A stretch of DNA of 64,000 nt from Pseudogymnoascus destructans (lineage: Eukaryota; Ascomycota; Leotiomycetes; Thelebolales; Thelebolaceae). This document shows positions 44,463-54,724 of this stretch, piece by piece. The position numbers and the translations under genes were made by a program. The stretch lies in NCBI RefSeq assembly GCF_001641265.1, contig NW_020167529.1, forward strand, positions 33,501 through 97,500, in the 5' to 3' direction. Under the pieces are notes generated by a model that worked only from the letters and a program-made list of their open reading frames with translations, ran no database searches and had not been told where the DNA came from. The stretch's first letter is position 1, and every line of letters begins with the position of its first letter.

Positions 44463-45908
44463 CGGAGGTGTTGTTCATAAGTTTTGTGAGTGGGTCATGA
44501 GATGACCGGGGGTTGGGCATGGGTTGGAGCATGGGTACGCGTAGGCTTGTTTGTACCTTTTTAACGCGTCAAAATTCCTACTATTGTATTTTATATGTAG
44601 GAAATTCATACTCTTTCAATAACTACAATGCCTCATCTTACTCGCGATGAGCGGCTTCGTTGCGCACTACTACGCTCCCTAGATTGGGAGTTCCAAAAAA
44701 TTGCAGCCTATATTGGCTGCACAGAACGGCAGGCTTGGTATGCTTGCCAGGGCCCTCCAACTCCGAAGAAGCGTTCGGGTAGGCCACTTATCCTATCCGA
44801 TGAGCAAGTTCAAGAGGTTATTGAGTTTATAGCCTCATCTCGCACGAATAGGCGTATGCCATATACAAATATAATACGCATTCTTAATATTCCATGCTCA
44901 CGGCTTGTCCTAACCCGCGCTCTGTCTGTGAGAGGCTATAATCGACGTAAGTATCCCTCTCTACTTTACTACTATATAGACTAATAATTATTAAGGGATT
45001 GCTATGCGGAAGCCTATTATCTCAGAGACAAATTGACAAAAGCGACTTTCATGGGCTATTGAACATAAGGATTGGGTACGGAATGATTGGAATAGGATAC
45101 TTTGGACTGACGAGACGTGGGTAACGGGAGGCCGCCATACTCGTACATGGGTTACTCGAAAAGCAGGGGAAATGTGGGATGATACATGTGTTGTAGATAG
45201 AGTACAACGGAGAAGGTAAGAGACTCCTATTTACTATAGGATTTACTAACAATCCCTAGAGGTTGGATGTTCTGGGGCTGCTTCTCAGGTGGTCTTGGAA
45301 AGGGTCCTATACTATTTTGGGAGAAGGAATATGGGAAAATAGGAGCTGAGTCCTATATGGCTCATACTGTCCCTCTAATCCACGGCTGGCTACGCCTATA
45401 CCCAGGCCTTACATTGATGCAAGATGGAGCTTCAGGTCATAGAGCAGGTGCAACATATGAAGAGTTGAGATCCCGTGGTATTTGCCCTATAGAATGGCCC
45501 CCGTATTCACCAGATCTCAACCCAATTGAACGGGTGTGGCATATTATGAAGAATTATCTACAAGATAATCATCCAGAACATATGTCCTACGACCAGCTCC
45601 GTGTAGCTGTTAAGGAAGCATGGGAGCAAGTTGGAGAAGCTGAGCTTAATGCTCTCCTTAATAGTATGCCTACACGTATGGCAGCAGTAATTGCTGCAAA
45701 TGGTATGCACACAGAGTACTAGGCTTATAGTATAGTTTTATATAGGGGTTTAGGTATCTACTCTACTCATTATTCTACAGAATTGATTGCTCTCACACTC
45801 AAGTGTTCGTGACGCGTGAGAATCGGTACTTTGGCCAGAATTGCCAAACCAGCCTACGCAGGGGGCCCTAGCCCGACCCACTCACAAAACTTATGAACAA
45901 CACCTCCG
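44463..45908 (+). mobile_element. Tc1/mariner element with perfect terminal inverted repeats
   Basis: CGGAGGTGTTGTTCATAAG... at 44463 is the exact reverse complement of ...AACACCTCCG ending at 45908. Including the flanking TA duplication (44461-44462, 45909-45910) the identity extends 36 bp per side. It contains one broken transposase gene and is 1446 bp long. Perfect ends suggest recent arrival, in spite of the stop codon in the gene. Confidence 0.93.
44628..45722 (+). pseudogene. Tc1/mariner-type transposase (DD34E), one nonsense codon
   Basis: Exon 1 (44628-44947) has paired helix-turn-helix regions (SLDWEFQKIAAYIGCTERQA, KKRSGRPLILSDEQVQEV). A ~46-nt intron starts GTAAGTATCC; exon 2 reads RKPIISETN-TGA-QKRLSWAIEHKDW, where CGA (Arg) would be expected at about 45033. 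It continues with the first Asp in LWTDETWV. A second intron near 45217-45260 leads to GWMFWGCFSGG. The second Asp is in LMQDGASGHRA and Glu in PYSPDLNPIERVW, 34 residues later. Only the TGA prevents a full product, a RIP-like C-to-T change. Confidence 0.85.
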
Positions 45909-45910
45909 TA

Positions 45911-46043
45911 GGTGCTGTTGGTGGAGAGGAGGGGAGGGATGGGAGGGGAGGGACGGGAGGGTAGGGAAGGGGGGGAAGGGACGGGAGGGGAGGGACGGGT
46001 TGGAAGGGTGGTCGAGTCAAGGATTGGAGATTAAGTTATCATT
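45911..46043. repeat. Purine-rich G-run tract
   Basis: Repeated GGGAGGGAC/GGGAGGGTA words at 45920-46010 between the two elements; could form G-quadruplex structures (inference). Confidence 0.5.
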
Positions 46044-46449
46044 ATGAATTAAGGGCAAAAGTTTTATATACCCTGCATTTGACGTGATAAGTTTTATGGG
46101 CAAAAACTCCATCTACCCGGTACAAAGGTGAAAAAACGCCATCTACCCGGCAAGCGCTTATCCCCTTTCGGAACCCGCAACAGGCCAATGAGAGCACGTA
46201 CTCTCATGTGGCCTTTTCGAAACAATTGAGCTGGCAACACTTGCCAACTCAATTGTACGGTAAGTCGGGGGTTAATTGAGACCCCCGAAGCTCCTTTCCT
46301 CCCTCTTGTCATACTGACATTCGTTGCACTCAGTTTGCTATCAAAGTCAAGAGCAAACTTGGAAATCTCCTCCTCAAACCTACAAGTCACTATACATATT
46401 TTGGCTTATCACACCAACAACAAGAGCAATACTACTCAACGATTGCTAC

Positions 46450-46750
46450 AACCATCTATGATTCATTACACGTCATCGCTCCTTAGTTACTGGGCCGATA
46501 TTACCACATAGCATATCTCTACAACCCTCTATGATTCATTACATGACATCACTCATACTACCACATGACATATCTCTACCAACTAGAGGCCTAGGAGCAT
46601 GAACGATAGCTCTAAAAGCTCCTACGAACCTCTATGATTCATTACATGTCATCGCTCTTTAGTTACCCACAAGATTGGTTAAGTTATGACATAATTTGTC
46701 TATGACATAATTTGTCTATGACATAATTTGTCTATGACATAATTTGTCTA
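46450..46750 (+). repeat. Tandem and dispersed repeats in the MULE 5' region
   Basis: CTATGATTCATTACA followed by TGTCATCGCTC-like sequence occurs near 46454, 46529 and 46631. A 16-bp unit, TATGACATAATTTGTC, is repeated four times at about 46685-46750. Confidence 0.85.
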
Positions 46751-48417
46751 TAGGGGTACTCTGACCTTGGACCTCCTTTTACTTCCTATAGGCTACGAAC
46801 CTAAGAGATGGTTCTATGGGATTCTCTTACGTCGACTACAGTTACCAAGCCTGGTAAGTCATGGAAAGTCTTGGAAAATGAGAGAACTACACTCCTTTAG
46901 CATAAATAGGATTGCCCTTTCCTTAAGAAAGGGCAAGCAGACAATACAGTAAATCGACTATCACATACTTCCACGTCTTTTCCAACCTTCCAAGCATTCA
47001 TCTTGTTACTCCTTGTTTCTGAAAAGTCAGTGAGGTGTTAACCTCTGACTTACCCCTGAGTTCCCAGACTCAACATTTGTTGCAACTTGTCTGAACCACT
47101 TCACTACATCACACAGCTGATTGCTGCGTTGTGGAATAGTCTAAGCTACGACCCTTTGGCTCTGTTTTCTAAGACAGTGTGTTGTCTTAGTAAATTCATC
47201 CCTTCCTTGGGTGGCTAGATTCTCACATCTGGTGCACCCACCATTACACCTCTTCACCCTTCCATCTAGAGCCCCGCTGACCCCTCCTAGGATCTCTCTC
47301 TCCCTCGCTCCTCTGACCCCTCGAAACCCCCCTCGGAAGCCCTCGCGCGAGGCACAAACTCCCGCCTCCCCGCCCCCGCCCCCGCATCTGACGATGGCCT
47401 CGCTGGCCGAACTCGCTGTCCCTGTCGACGGCAGCGAGTTCCTCGACTTAGACGCTTGGTCCCGCGCCCTAGACGACTGGGCCGTCAAGGAGAAGTTCTC
47501 CTGGCGGCTCCAGAGGAGGGACAAAGACCGGGCAACGGCCGTTTGTCCCGAGGAGGGCTGTGCCTGGCGTGTCCGAGCCAGCCCTGACGACGAGCAATGG
47601 AAGCTCGTCGTCGTTGAGGGGGCACACACTTGCGTGGGGAGGGGGCAGCAGAAGTTTGCCTCCTCCTCAAAGGCAGAATGGCTGGACGGCGTGGTCTCTC
47701 GACACCTACGGGTGTCGAAGAAGACCACGCCAAGGGAGATTGTTGAGCTCCTCCGCGTTCGATTCGCGGAGGGGATTCTCTACGGGAGGGCGCAGCAATC
47801 GTTGCTACGCCTTCTCGTAGGGGATATTGGAGCGCAGAGGCATAGCTTTCAGCTATTGCCCTCATATAAGCGCCTCCTGGAAGCATCTGCTCTAGGAGTT
47901 CATGTTGATCTCGTTCGAGATCGACACGACCGATTCCAACGGATCTTTGTGTGCCCTGCGGAGAGCAGGGCCACGTTCCAAGCCTCACGCCGGCTTGTTG
48001 CAGTGGACGGGACCTTCTTAAAGGCCCGTTTCATCCTTACTCTTCTTGTGGCCGTTGGCATTGATGCTAACGGCCACATTGTGCCACTTGCTTGGGCAGT
48101 GGCCGAGTCGGAGAACGCGGACTCTTGGGAGTGGTTTTTGAACCACCTCAAGTGGTCCCTCCCAGAGCTCGTGAGCGAGCCAAGCACCCTTGTCTCTGAT
48201 AGAGACAAGGGGCTTCTTATTGCGGAGAGAACTCTCTCTCCGCAGGTGGTGATAGCTCATTGCTGTCGTCACCTCTCTGAGAATTTCTCAGAGCGGTTTG
48301 GGAGGGGCCTTCTACCCCTCTTCTGGAAGATTGCCCGGGCCACAACTGTGGCCCAATTCGACGGGCTTTTGGAGGAGCTTCGGGCTTTAAAGCCCGAAGC
48401 ATCAGCATACCTTTATG

Positions 48418-48892
48418 TGTAACGCTGACTTCTAAACGATAGAAGACACAGAGGTTCTCTTGCGTAAAGGTTTACTTATCAGAGGAGGCAGGGGATCAGA
48501 CACAAAGGCTTCAAGTAACACGTTACTAGTATATAACAAATACTGTATTGAGTTGAGCACGAAGCTCCTATGTAAGGAAATACTATCTACTTATATAGTG
48601 GCGTCGTGCCTAGTGGACTCTTGGGAACTCACTCGAGTCCTCGGAGTCCTGGACTCTTAGGACTCTTCTCATCATCCTGCGAGTCCGTCACGTGCCTAGT
48701 GGACTCCTGGGAACTCACTCGAGTCCTCGGAGTCCTGGACTCTTAGGACTCTTCTCATCATCCTGCGAGTCCGTCACGTGATACTTTCAGAACTACTATT
48801 CCCCGCTGCCCCTCCAGGTACCAGGGCCGGTCTCATGCGACCTCCCTCCTTCCTGTCCTGTAGTTGGCCAGCCTTCTTGTTCCGTCGTAACA
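48418..48892 (+). repeat. Solo LTR (LTR D, 475 bp) inside the MULE transposase
   Basis: Begins TGTAACGCTGAC and ends GTCGTAACA, flanked by TTATG at 48413-48417 and 48893-48897. Removing it restores the host frame as AYLYGAEPERWALAKF. It contains an 86-bp tandem duplication (48605-48690 and 48691-48776) rich in GAGTCC/GGACTC. No internal retrotransposon sequence remains. Confidence 0.93.
48605..48776 (+). repeat. 86-bp direct tandem duplication inside LTR D
   Basis: Two copies differing at one or two bases, each starting CGTGCCTAGTGGACTC. Each holds an inverted GAGTCCT...AGGACTC stem. Confidence 0.9.
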
Positions 48893-49660
48893 TTATGGTG
48901 CCGAGCCCGAACGGTGGGCTCTGGCGAAGTTTCGTGGCCGTCGATACGGCCACGATACTTCAAATATTGCAGAGAGCTTTAATAAGCTCATCCGCACAGA
49001 TCGAGAGCTCCCAATCGTGGAGCTTCTCGATGCGCTCTGGCACCGGGTGATGGCCCAGCGTGCGGAGCGCTCTCTTTTGGCTGTGGAGGCCATTGCTAAA
49101 GGGCAATGGCCTCCTCTCCTCACTAGGTTGGTGGAGGAGGGGAGGAACTGGGCCCATGGCAATGGGCTCCAGATATCCTCCCTAACAGAGGCACGGGTAG
49201 TCCAGCCAAATGGCAGGATCTACCTCGTTGACCTGACGGCAAGAACTTGTTCTTGCCGTCGATACCAAGAGAATGGCGTGCCTTGTGGGCACGCCATGAC
49301 TCTTATATTTCGACAAGGGAGTCAATTGACTCCCTTTCTTCCGACAGAGCTGTCTGCCGCGTGCTGGCAGAGGCAGTATGAACTGCCTCTGCCTCCTGTC
49401 TCTGTCGAGGGTCTTTCGATAGACCCTGACGCCTTAGGAGGAATCTGTGACCCCCCAGTCACCCGAATCCCCCGAGGCCGTCCCCGAAAAGAGAGGGTTC
49501 GGAGGGAAGATGCCCGGCGTCCTCGAGGACGCCAGGAACGACGGGATCATGGAGGACTTCTGCCGCTTGGGGCAGTCGTTGCCGCCGTGCCGGACTTGGT
49601 CCGTACACGCTGCGGCACCTGCGGCGAGCCTGGGCACAATGCCAGGACTTGCCGCAGGCC

Positions 49661-49800
49661 TCACAATTGACCTGTTCTCATATGAGAACAGGTCAGTTTA
49701 CAGGGGGGGTTACGGGGGGAGTTATGGGGGGTTTACGGCCTGTTCTCATATGAGAACAGGGGGATTTACGGGTGGATTGGGTGGTGGATGGTCACGTGGT
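49661..49800 (+). repeat. Palindromic end of the transposase gene and GGGGG(A/T)TTAC repeats
   Basis: A perfect 28-nt palindrome (49668-49695) overlaps the TGA stop. Its 22-nt core, CCTGTTCTCATATGAGAACA with GG, recurs at 49739-49760. Between them lie repeats of GGGGGGTTACGG type. Confidence 0.9.
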
Positions 49801-50008
49801 AATCGACCGGGTAGATAGAGTTTATTTGGGTTTTTACCGGGTAGATGGAGTTTTTGCCCAAGTTTTATATACCCTACATAATATGAAACCCTTTGCGACC
49901 AGTAAAAACCCCCCAATCCCCCCCCCCGTAGTCCCCCGTAGCCCCCTCGCCGTCGCCCCCTCGCTGTCGCTCCTTTCGACGGCCTCATTCGGCCCAGTCG
50001 TTAAGGGC

Positions 50009-50080
50009 TCTCGACCAGGCGTCTAGGTCGAGGTAGAGCTGACCGTTCATAGGAACGGTCAGCTCGCCAAGAGAAGCCAT
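50009..50080 (-). pseudogene. Inverted N-terminal fragment of a diverged MULE transposase
   Basis: Minus-strand codons from ATG at 50080 read MASLGELTVPMNGQLYLDLD and AWSRALNDWAE then TGA, clearly related to MASLAELAVPVDGSEFLDLD and AWSRALDDWAV at 47394. It lies at the opposite end of the same element, so the element's right end is a 5' end of a second MULE in inverted orientation. DNA identity is only moderate. The segment contains a 13-bp-arm perfect hairpin at 50036-50065. Confidence 0.85.
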
Positions 50081-50327
50081 CCTCGTGGGCCTGAGCGAGG
50101 GCTTCCGAAGAGTCGTCGAGTGCCTCAGTGAGGGCAGCGGCTAGCGAGTCAGCTGGGACAGCGAGGAGGGCGACGGCGAGGGGGAGCAACGGCGAGGGAG
50201 GTAACGCAAGGGAGGGAGGCAACGCGCCGAGCGCGTTGAGTGGTTTCCTGCTTAGTAAGAATCACCATGGTATATAAAACTTATTTATGAACTTACCGGG
50301 TATATACAACTTTTGCCCATGAATTAA

Positions 50328-50714
50328 TTCACTAGGAGCCGTGCAGTGCAGTATGGTAGAGGCGGCCGTTTATAGTACGTACTATGCTATATAGAGTGTA
50401 TCCTCCCGAGTATATCCTCCCTACGGAGAGAACAAAACCATAAATCCTTCCCACGCCCCCAACAGCCTCCCTTTAGCACTCCTCCCTCGTCTCCTTCCAA
50501 CTCACATCCCTCCCTCCCCTCCCAACCCCAACTAACATCCCTCCCTCCCCTCCCAACCCCAACATCAGGTAACAAACCTCATCATCGCCCTAACAGCCCT
50601 CGGATTCGGGCCTGCCCAAACAAAGTCAGCGCAGGCCCTTCAAAAAGACACCACAACAGCACCACAGCACCGCCACCACACCGCCGCCCGCACAAAGCAG
50701 CCAGGCAGTTCAGT
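50328..50714. other. Spacer downstream of the DUF8035-like gene
   Basis: C-rich with a direct repeat of CCCTCCCTCCCCTCCCAACC near 50505 and 50538. Likely the 3' flank of the minus-strand gene that ends at 50715. No gene seen. Confidence 0.4.
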
Positions 50715-52341
50715 TCAGCGATACCGTTTCGGAACAACAAGACTCATCCTACCTTTTCGATCCCTCCTCACCGCCGCCACCGGATCCACCACCTCCTCCC
50801 CCCTCTCATAAAGCACCAGCTCCCCCTCCTCTCCGCGCCTATAATCCGCGTCCCGGATGTGCTCAACCCTCACAATCCGTCCCTCCCCCTCATACCTAGG
50901 ATGGCGATGTCGATGCCCCGACCCAAACACCGGGATAGGCGCTAAGGCGAGGCTGGATTCGACGTGCCGCGGCGTGGGACCCATGCTGCGACTCCGATGG
51001 TGATGGTGGGGGTGGGGGCGGGGGCTGCCGTAGCGCTCTTGGTAGATGGTGGCGGATGTGGTGGTGACGAGGTCGGTAGAGGGGGTGGGGGGGAAGCGAG
51101 AGCGCGGGGGGTCGACTTGGATTATCTCGGGGGTTTGGGAGTAATCGATTGGTGCGGGGGGCGGGGGGGTAGGGACGTGGATGACTTGGTGGCGGACTGG
51201 CGGGGGGGAGTAGATTCTTTGTTCTACTACTGCGGGAGGTGCGTAGATGGGAGGAGAATAAAGCGGTCGCTGGACGGGGGGAGGAATGGGGGCGGGGGCG
51301 GGGGGTGGGGTGTAGATTGTCTCCGTGTGTGTTTCTTCGACGATTTTGTCGACGTGTTCGGTTTCTGGGAATGATGGTTAGTAGGGACTCGGATGGCTTT
51401 ATGTTGGTGGAATGGATGGGCAGAGAAGGTGGGTGGGTGGATGGGAGATGGTGAGGTAAGAATTGCGACGTACTTATCTCCCTCCTATATTTCTCACTGA
51501 GCTGGAGGACCTCATCAATGTGTTCTCGCCCAAGAGCTTTCTGGATAATGATCGTCGTGTCCTGCTCCGAATTAGCCCACGTCTCTCTCTCGACCCCCCC
51601 CAACAAAGGACAGGACAACAGCACACTCACCTCCTCCACAAACGGATACCCCAACTCAATAATAGCCCTCTTACTCACCATCCTCGCCGGCATCCTCGTC
51701 TTCCCCCTCTTCGGAAACCGGCTCTTCCCCGTCCTCACCGTGCTCGCCTGCGAGGACTCCGAGCTCGACGTGCTGTTCAAGCTACGACTCCTACTCCGCC
51801 GTCTCTCGCGGACTACCTCCCTCTCCCTGACGCGCTCCGGGGGGTATGCCCTATCCTCCTCACCCTCCCTCTCACCGCGTCGCACAGCCAACGGCCCGGC
51901 CTCCTCCCTCTGCATGTACCGTGGCATCGTCGGCTGGCGGTCGAATGTATCAAGACTACTCTGCCGTCTCAACATACTCGGCCTCGCGGGCCTGAACGGT
52001 CGTCGAGCACGCTCCCGCTCCGGGCTCGGGTCGCGGTAGTACTCCCTCTCCCGCTCCCGCTCCACCTGGCGTTCGACAGTCGTCCTGGTCCTAACGGGAA
52101 GGTCTCTTGGGGGGTCATCGCGATAAACCTCGCGCACACGCACGTAGTCATCTTCGTAAGCTGCCCGTGAAGGAGGACCGCGACGCGAGACGAACTCATC
52201 GTCGCTGGAGGCGGAGTGGTCGCGCCGGCGGGAGGGACGGCCGGGCCTGCGGTCGCGGTCGCGGTCGCGGTCTCCTCGCTCGGCGTCCCAGCGCAGGTCT
52301 GACCGGGACGGTGCGTCGTCGGTGTATGAATCTCTAGGCAT
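50715..52341 (-). CDS. Arg/Ser-rich protein with DUF8035-like core
   Basis: Exons 52341-51631, 51561-51474 and 51364-50715 (711+88+650 nt) give 482 aa; introns are 69 and 109 nt. The N-terminal half is an RD/RE/RS-repeat-like charged region (RGDRDRDRDRRPGRP, RERRRSRSRSLNSTSSS). A conserved block spans the first splice: KTRMPARMVSKRAIIELGYP, FVEE, then DTTIIIQKALGREHIDEVLQ and LSEKYRR. The C-terminal half is Pro-rich with a His run (PRPHPHHHHRSRSM) and ends GRMSLVVPKRYR. The core is shared by many fungal proteins of unknown function. Splicing at each junction keeps frame. Function not known. Confidence 0.82.
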
Positions 52342-52830
52342 TGTTTGGGCGGCCTCGATGTTTTGTCGGGGTGGGGTTATGTTTTCGTGGACAACAAAAG
52401 AGAAATTTCTTTCTTCACGATTTCACGAGGGGAAGGTGTTTGTTTGACCCACTCTCGTCAACTACTGTTGGCGAAACTTGACGGGGATGGGGGATTTGAC
52501 AACTACGTAACCACACATGCACCAGCCACACACACACAAGAGTGCCACACATACTCCGTACTCCGTACAAGAAATCACTCCCTCCCTCCTCTCCTTCCTA
52601 CCTTCTCCTCCTCCTCCTACCCCCCCCCCGGCGGCCAACTCTCGACTACACTTCACACATACATGGCCTACGAATTGAAGCTCAGCCTCCATCACACCCT
52701 GCATCACTCTGCATCGCCCTGTATCATCCGGAGCCATCATCCCAGCCTCGTTCCTCCTCCGACCTGTGCTATATAATCATGGGCGATTGAGTCAACACAT
52801 TCATTCCATTTTGTGTATACCCTCTCAGAA

Positions 52831-54724
52831 ATGAGATCCTCAAAGAGCGTGTCGGCGAAGGCCCCTCCGCCGCTGCTGACAGGCGCAGGTACGTTGCCCT
52901 CTGACGCATCCTACCTTTGACCTACGGGCTAACCAGCTGTCGCAGCAAAACTCGCCGAAGTGAAGCGCCTCCTCGAGAAGCTGACGCTGGACCTGCAGAA
53001 GATCTGCATGCTGCCACATCGTGAGCAAGACGTAGAGGTCGACGTGGATTCCACGAGGCTGACGGATACAGAGCGAGACGCGGCCCTCGAGCAGCTGAAG
53101 ATGTACGGTCGAGATCCGGTGGACGCCGAGCCCATCTTCACCCAAGAGGTACGTTGGCGCAATTGCACTTCTGTCCTACATGCTAATCCCAATGCACCAG
53201 GGAATCGAAACACTCACCCGCCACGCCTTCAACAGTCCCTCCTTCACAACGTCCCGCAATGCGCTGCGCTGCCTGGCGAACGCACTCCTCCTCCGCGCCT
53301 CGTCGCGAGCCATATTCGTCGACCTACACTACGAGATGAAGCTATGTCAGCGACTCAGCAACGACAACCGCGAAGACGAATTCCTCGTCTCACGCATCAT
53401 ATTCCTCACGACATACGGCGGTAACATAGACCTCGAGAACCTGATCGACAACCACCATCTCGCCGAGAACGTCAACCAGAACATCGCGCGCCACGCCAAG
53501 CAGTACGACGAGGTGCAGAAGATCGAGAAGAAGGAGAGCGACCCCTCCTCGGCCTCGTCCATGTCCACCAAGGACAAGGAGAAGAGGGAGAAGAAGGAGA
53601 AGAAGGCCAAGGAGAAGGAAAGCAAGAAGAACGCCAAGAACCCCGAATCCACCGAGCCGGACCCGATGGAAGACATGTCCCTGGCCGAAACGCTCAAGCT
53701 CCTCTTCAACACCACCCACTTCTGCCGCGAGCGCGCCTCCGCCTTCGTCCCCGCCATCCCCTCCATCATGCGCCTCCTCCTCAAGCGCGCCGTCGCCCCC
53801 ACCGGCCCCATGGAACCCCCCACCGCCCAACTCATCAGCGCCCTCATCAATCTCCCCCTCGACCTCGCCGAGTCCCACCTCTTCCCCCGCTCCGACCCAA
53901 AGATCCACGTCGAGCGCCTCGTCAACCTCCTCGACCTCGCCACGGCTGCCTACCCGGAGCGCGACCTCGAGCAGCAGGTCTCCCCCCTGCTGTCTGTCCT
54001 GCGCAAGATTTACGCCGTCGCGCCGCGGCCTGTTAAGGTGCACCTCCGCGTCCTCCTCCCGACGGCAGAGGACCGGCTGAAGCCCCTAGGCGCCACGAAT
54101 ACCCTCTCCTCGCGCATCCTGAAGCTGTCCACCTCCCCCCTCGCCCCGACCGCGCGCGAAGAGCTCTCACACCTCCTCTTCGAGATGAGCGACAAGGACG
54201 CCAAGAATTTTGTCCAGAACGTCGGGTACGGCTTCGCCTCGGGCTTTTTATTCCAGAATAACGTGCCTATCCCTGAAAATGCGCTGGATGCGTGGAGTAT
54301 CAATGATTCGGCGAGTATGGGCGGGAGAAGCAGAGTGGGGGAGAGGAGTAGTAGTTCGAGCGTGAGGACGTTTGGGATGGTGGGCGGGAAGCCGGTGAAT
54401 CCGATTACGGGGCAGACGCTGGAGAGTGAGGAGCCCTGGGAGGGACCGACGATGACGAGGGAGGAGAAGGAGAGGGAGGCGGAGAGGTTGATGGTTATGT
54501 TTGATCGGTTAGTCCCCTTTTTATTTCGTTTTATCCATACCATCTATCCTTGGGGAAGGGGGGGTTGATGGGATATCCATTTTGTGGTTTGTATGAGGAG
54601 TGGCGGCTAATCTTAATGGTGAAATAGATTACAAAAGAACGGCATCATCGAGGCCGAGAACCCGATGCGGACGATGCAGCAAGAAGGACGATTTGAAGAG
54701 CTGTCAGATGATGATTCGAGCTAG
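52831..54724 (+). CDS. RIC8: RIC8/synembryn, G-alpha chaperone and exchange factor
   Basis: Cytosolic protein that folds and activates G-protein alpha subunits. Four exons, 52831-52888, 52946-53148, 53201-54507 and 54628-54724, sum to 1665 nt (554 aa). Armadillo-type helices include GIETLTRHAFNSPSFTTSRN and ALRCLANALLLR. A Lys/Glu-rich low-complexity insert (KDKEKREKKEKKAKEKE) follows. The late signature FVQNVGYGFASGFLFQNN and NPITGQ support Ric8. The last exon gives RLQKNGIIEAENPM and ends EELSDDDSS. The short first exon starts MRSSKSVSAKAPPP. Introns are 57, 52 and 120 nt. Intact. Confidence 0.92.

Larger units (their letters stand above)
47394..49670 (+). pseudogene. MULE transposase with SWIM finger and zinc knuckle, split by a solo LTR
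   Basis: Without the LTR and one copy of its 5-bp duplication the gene is 47394-48417 plus 48898-49670, 1797 nt, 598 aa, one open frame. The N-terminus carries a Cys/His zinc-binding region (VCPEEGCAWRVRAS ... GAHTCVG), as in FAR1/WRKY-GCM1-like domains of MULEs. DDE residues: Asp205 in VAVDGTFLKA, Asp269 in LVSDRDKGL, Glu367 in TSNIAESFNKL. The SWIM motif is CSCRRYQENGVPCGH, followed by basic GRPRKERVRRE and a CCHC knuckle CGTCGEPGHNARTC. The LTR adds a stop after SAYLYV, so this copy is inactive, but there is no other lesion. The coding sequence is extraordinarily rich in inverted repeats. Confidence 0.9.
46053..50318 (+). mobile_element. Mutator-like element (MULE) with 9-bp target duplication
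   Basis: ATGAATTAA at 46044-46052 recurs exactly at 50319-50327, the 9-bp duplication typical of MULEs. The element starts GGGCAAAAGTTTTATATACC and ends with the inverse of GGGCAAAAGTTGTATATACC. A second subterminal inverted pair, GGGCAAAAACTCCATC, is at about 46099 and, inverted, 49832-49855. Inside are a transposase gene split by a solo LTR, small tandem repeats (46450-46750), a Gly-rich palindromic tail and an inverted fragment of a second transposase gene at 50009-50080. Short hairpins fill the whole element. Confidence 0.9.

Noticed and set aside
45917..46010. Short open frame in the G-rich tract (GWEGRDGRVGKGGKGREGRD)
   Set aside because: Pure low-complexity translation of a GGGAGGG repeat.
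48418..48892. Interpreting the insert in the MULE gene as an intron
   Set aside because: TG...CA ends and exact TTATG duplications fit an LTR; no GT/AG pair at the joints restores the frame as cleanly.
47168..49760. MULE hairpins as tRNA genes, attenuators or a CRISPR-like array
   Set aside because: Arms differ in sequence from stem to stem, lie inside a protein-coding frame, and show no cloverleaf, spacer regularity or common repeat.
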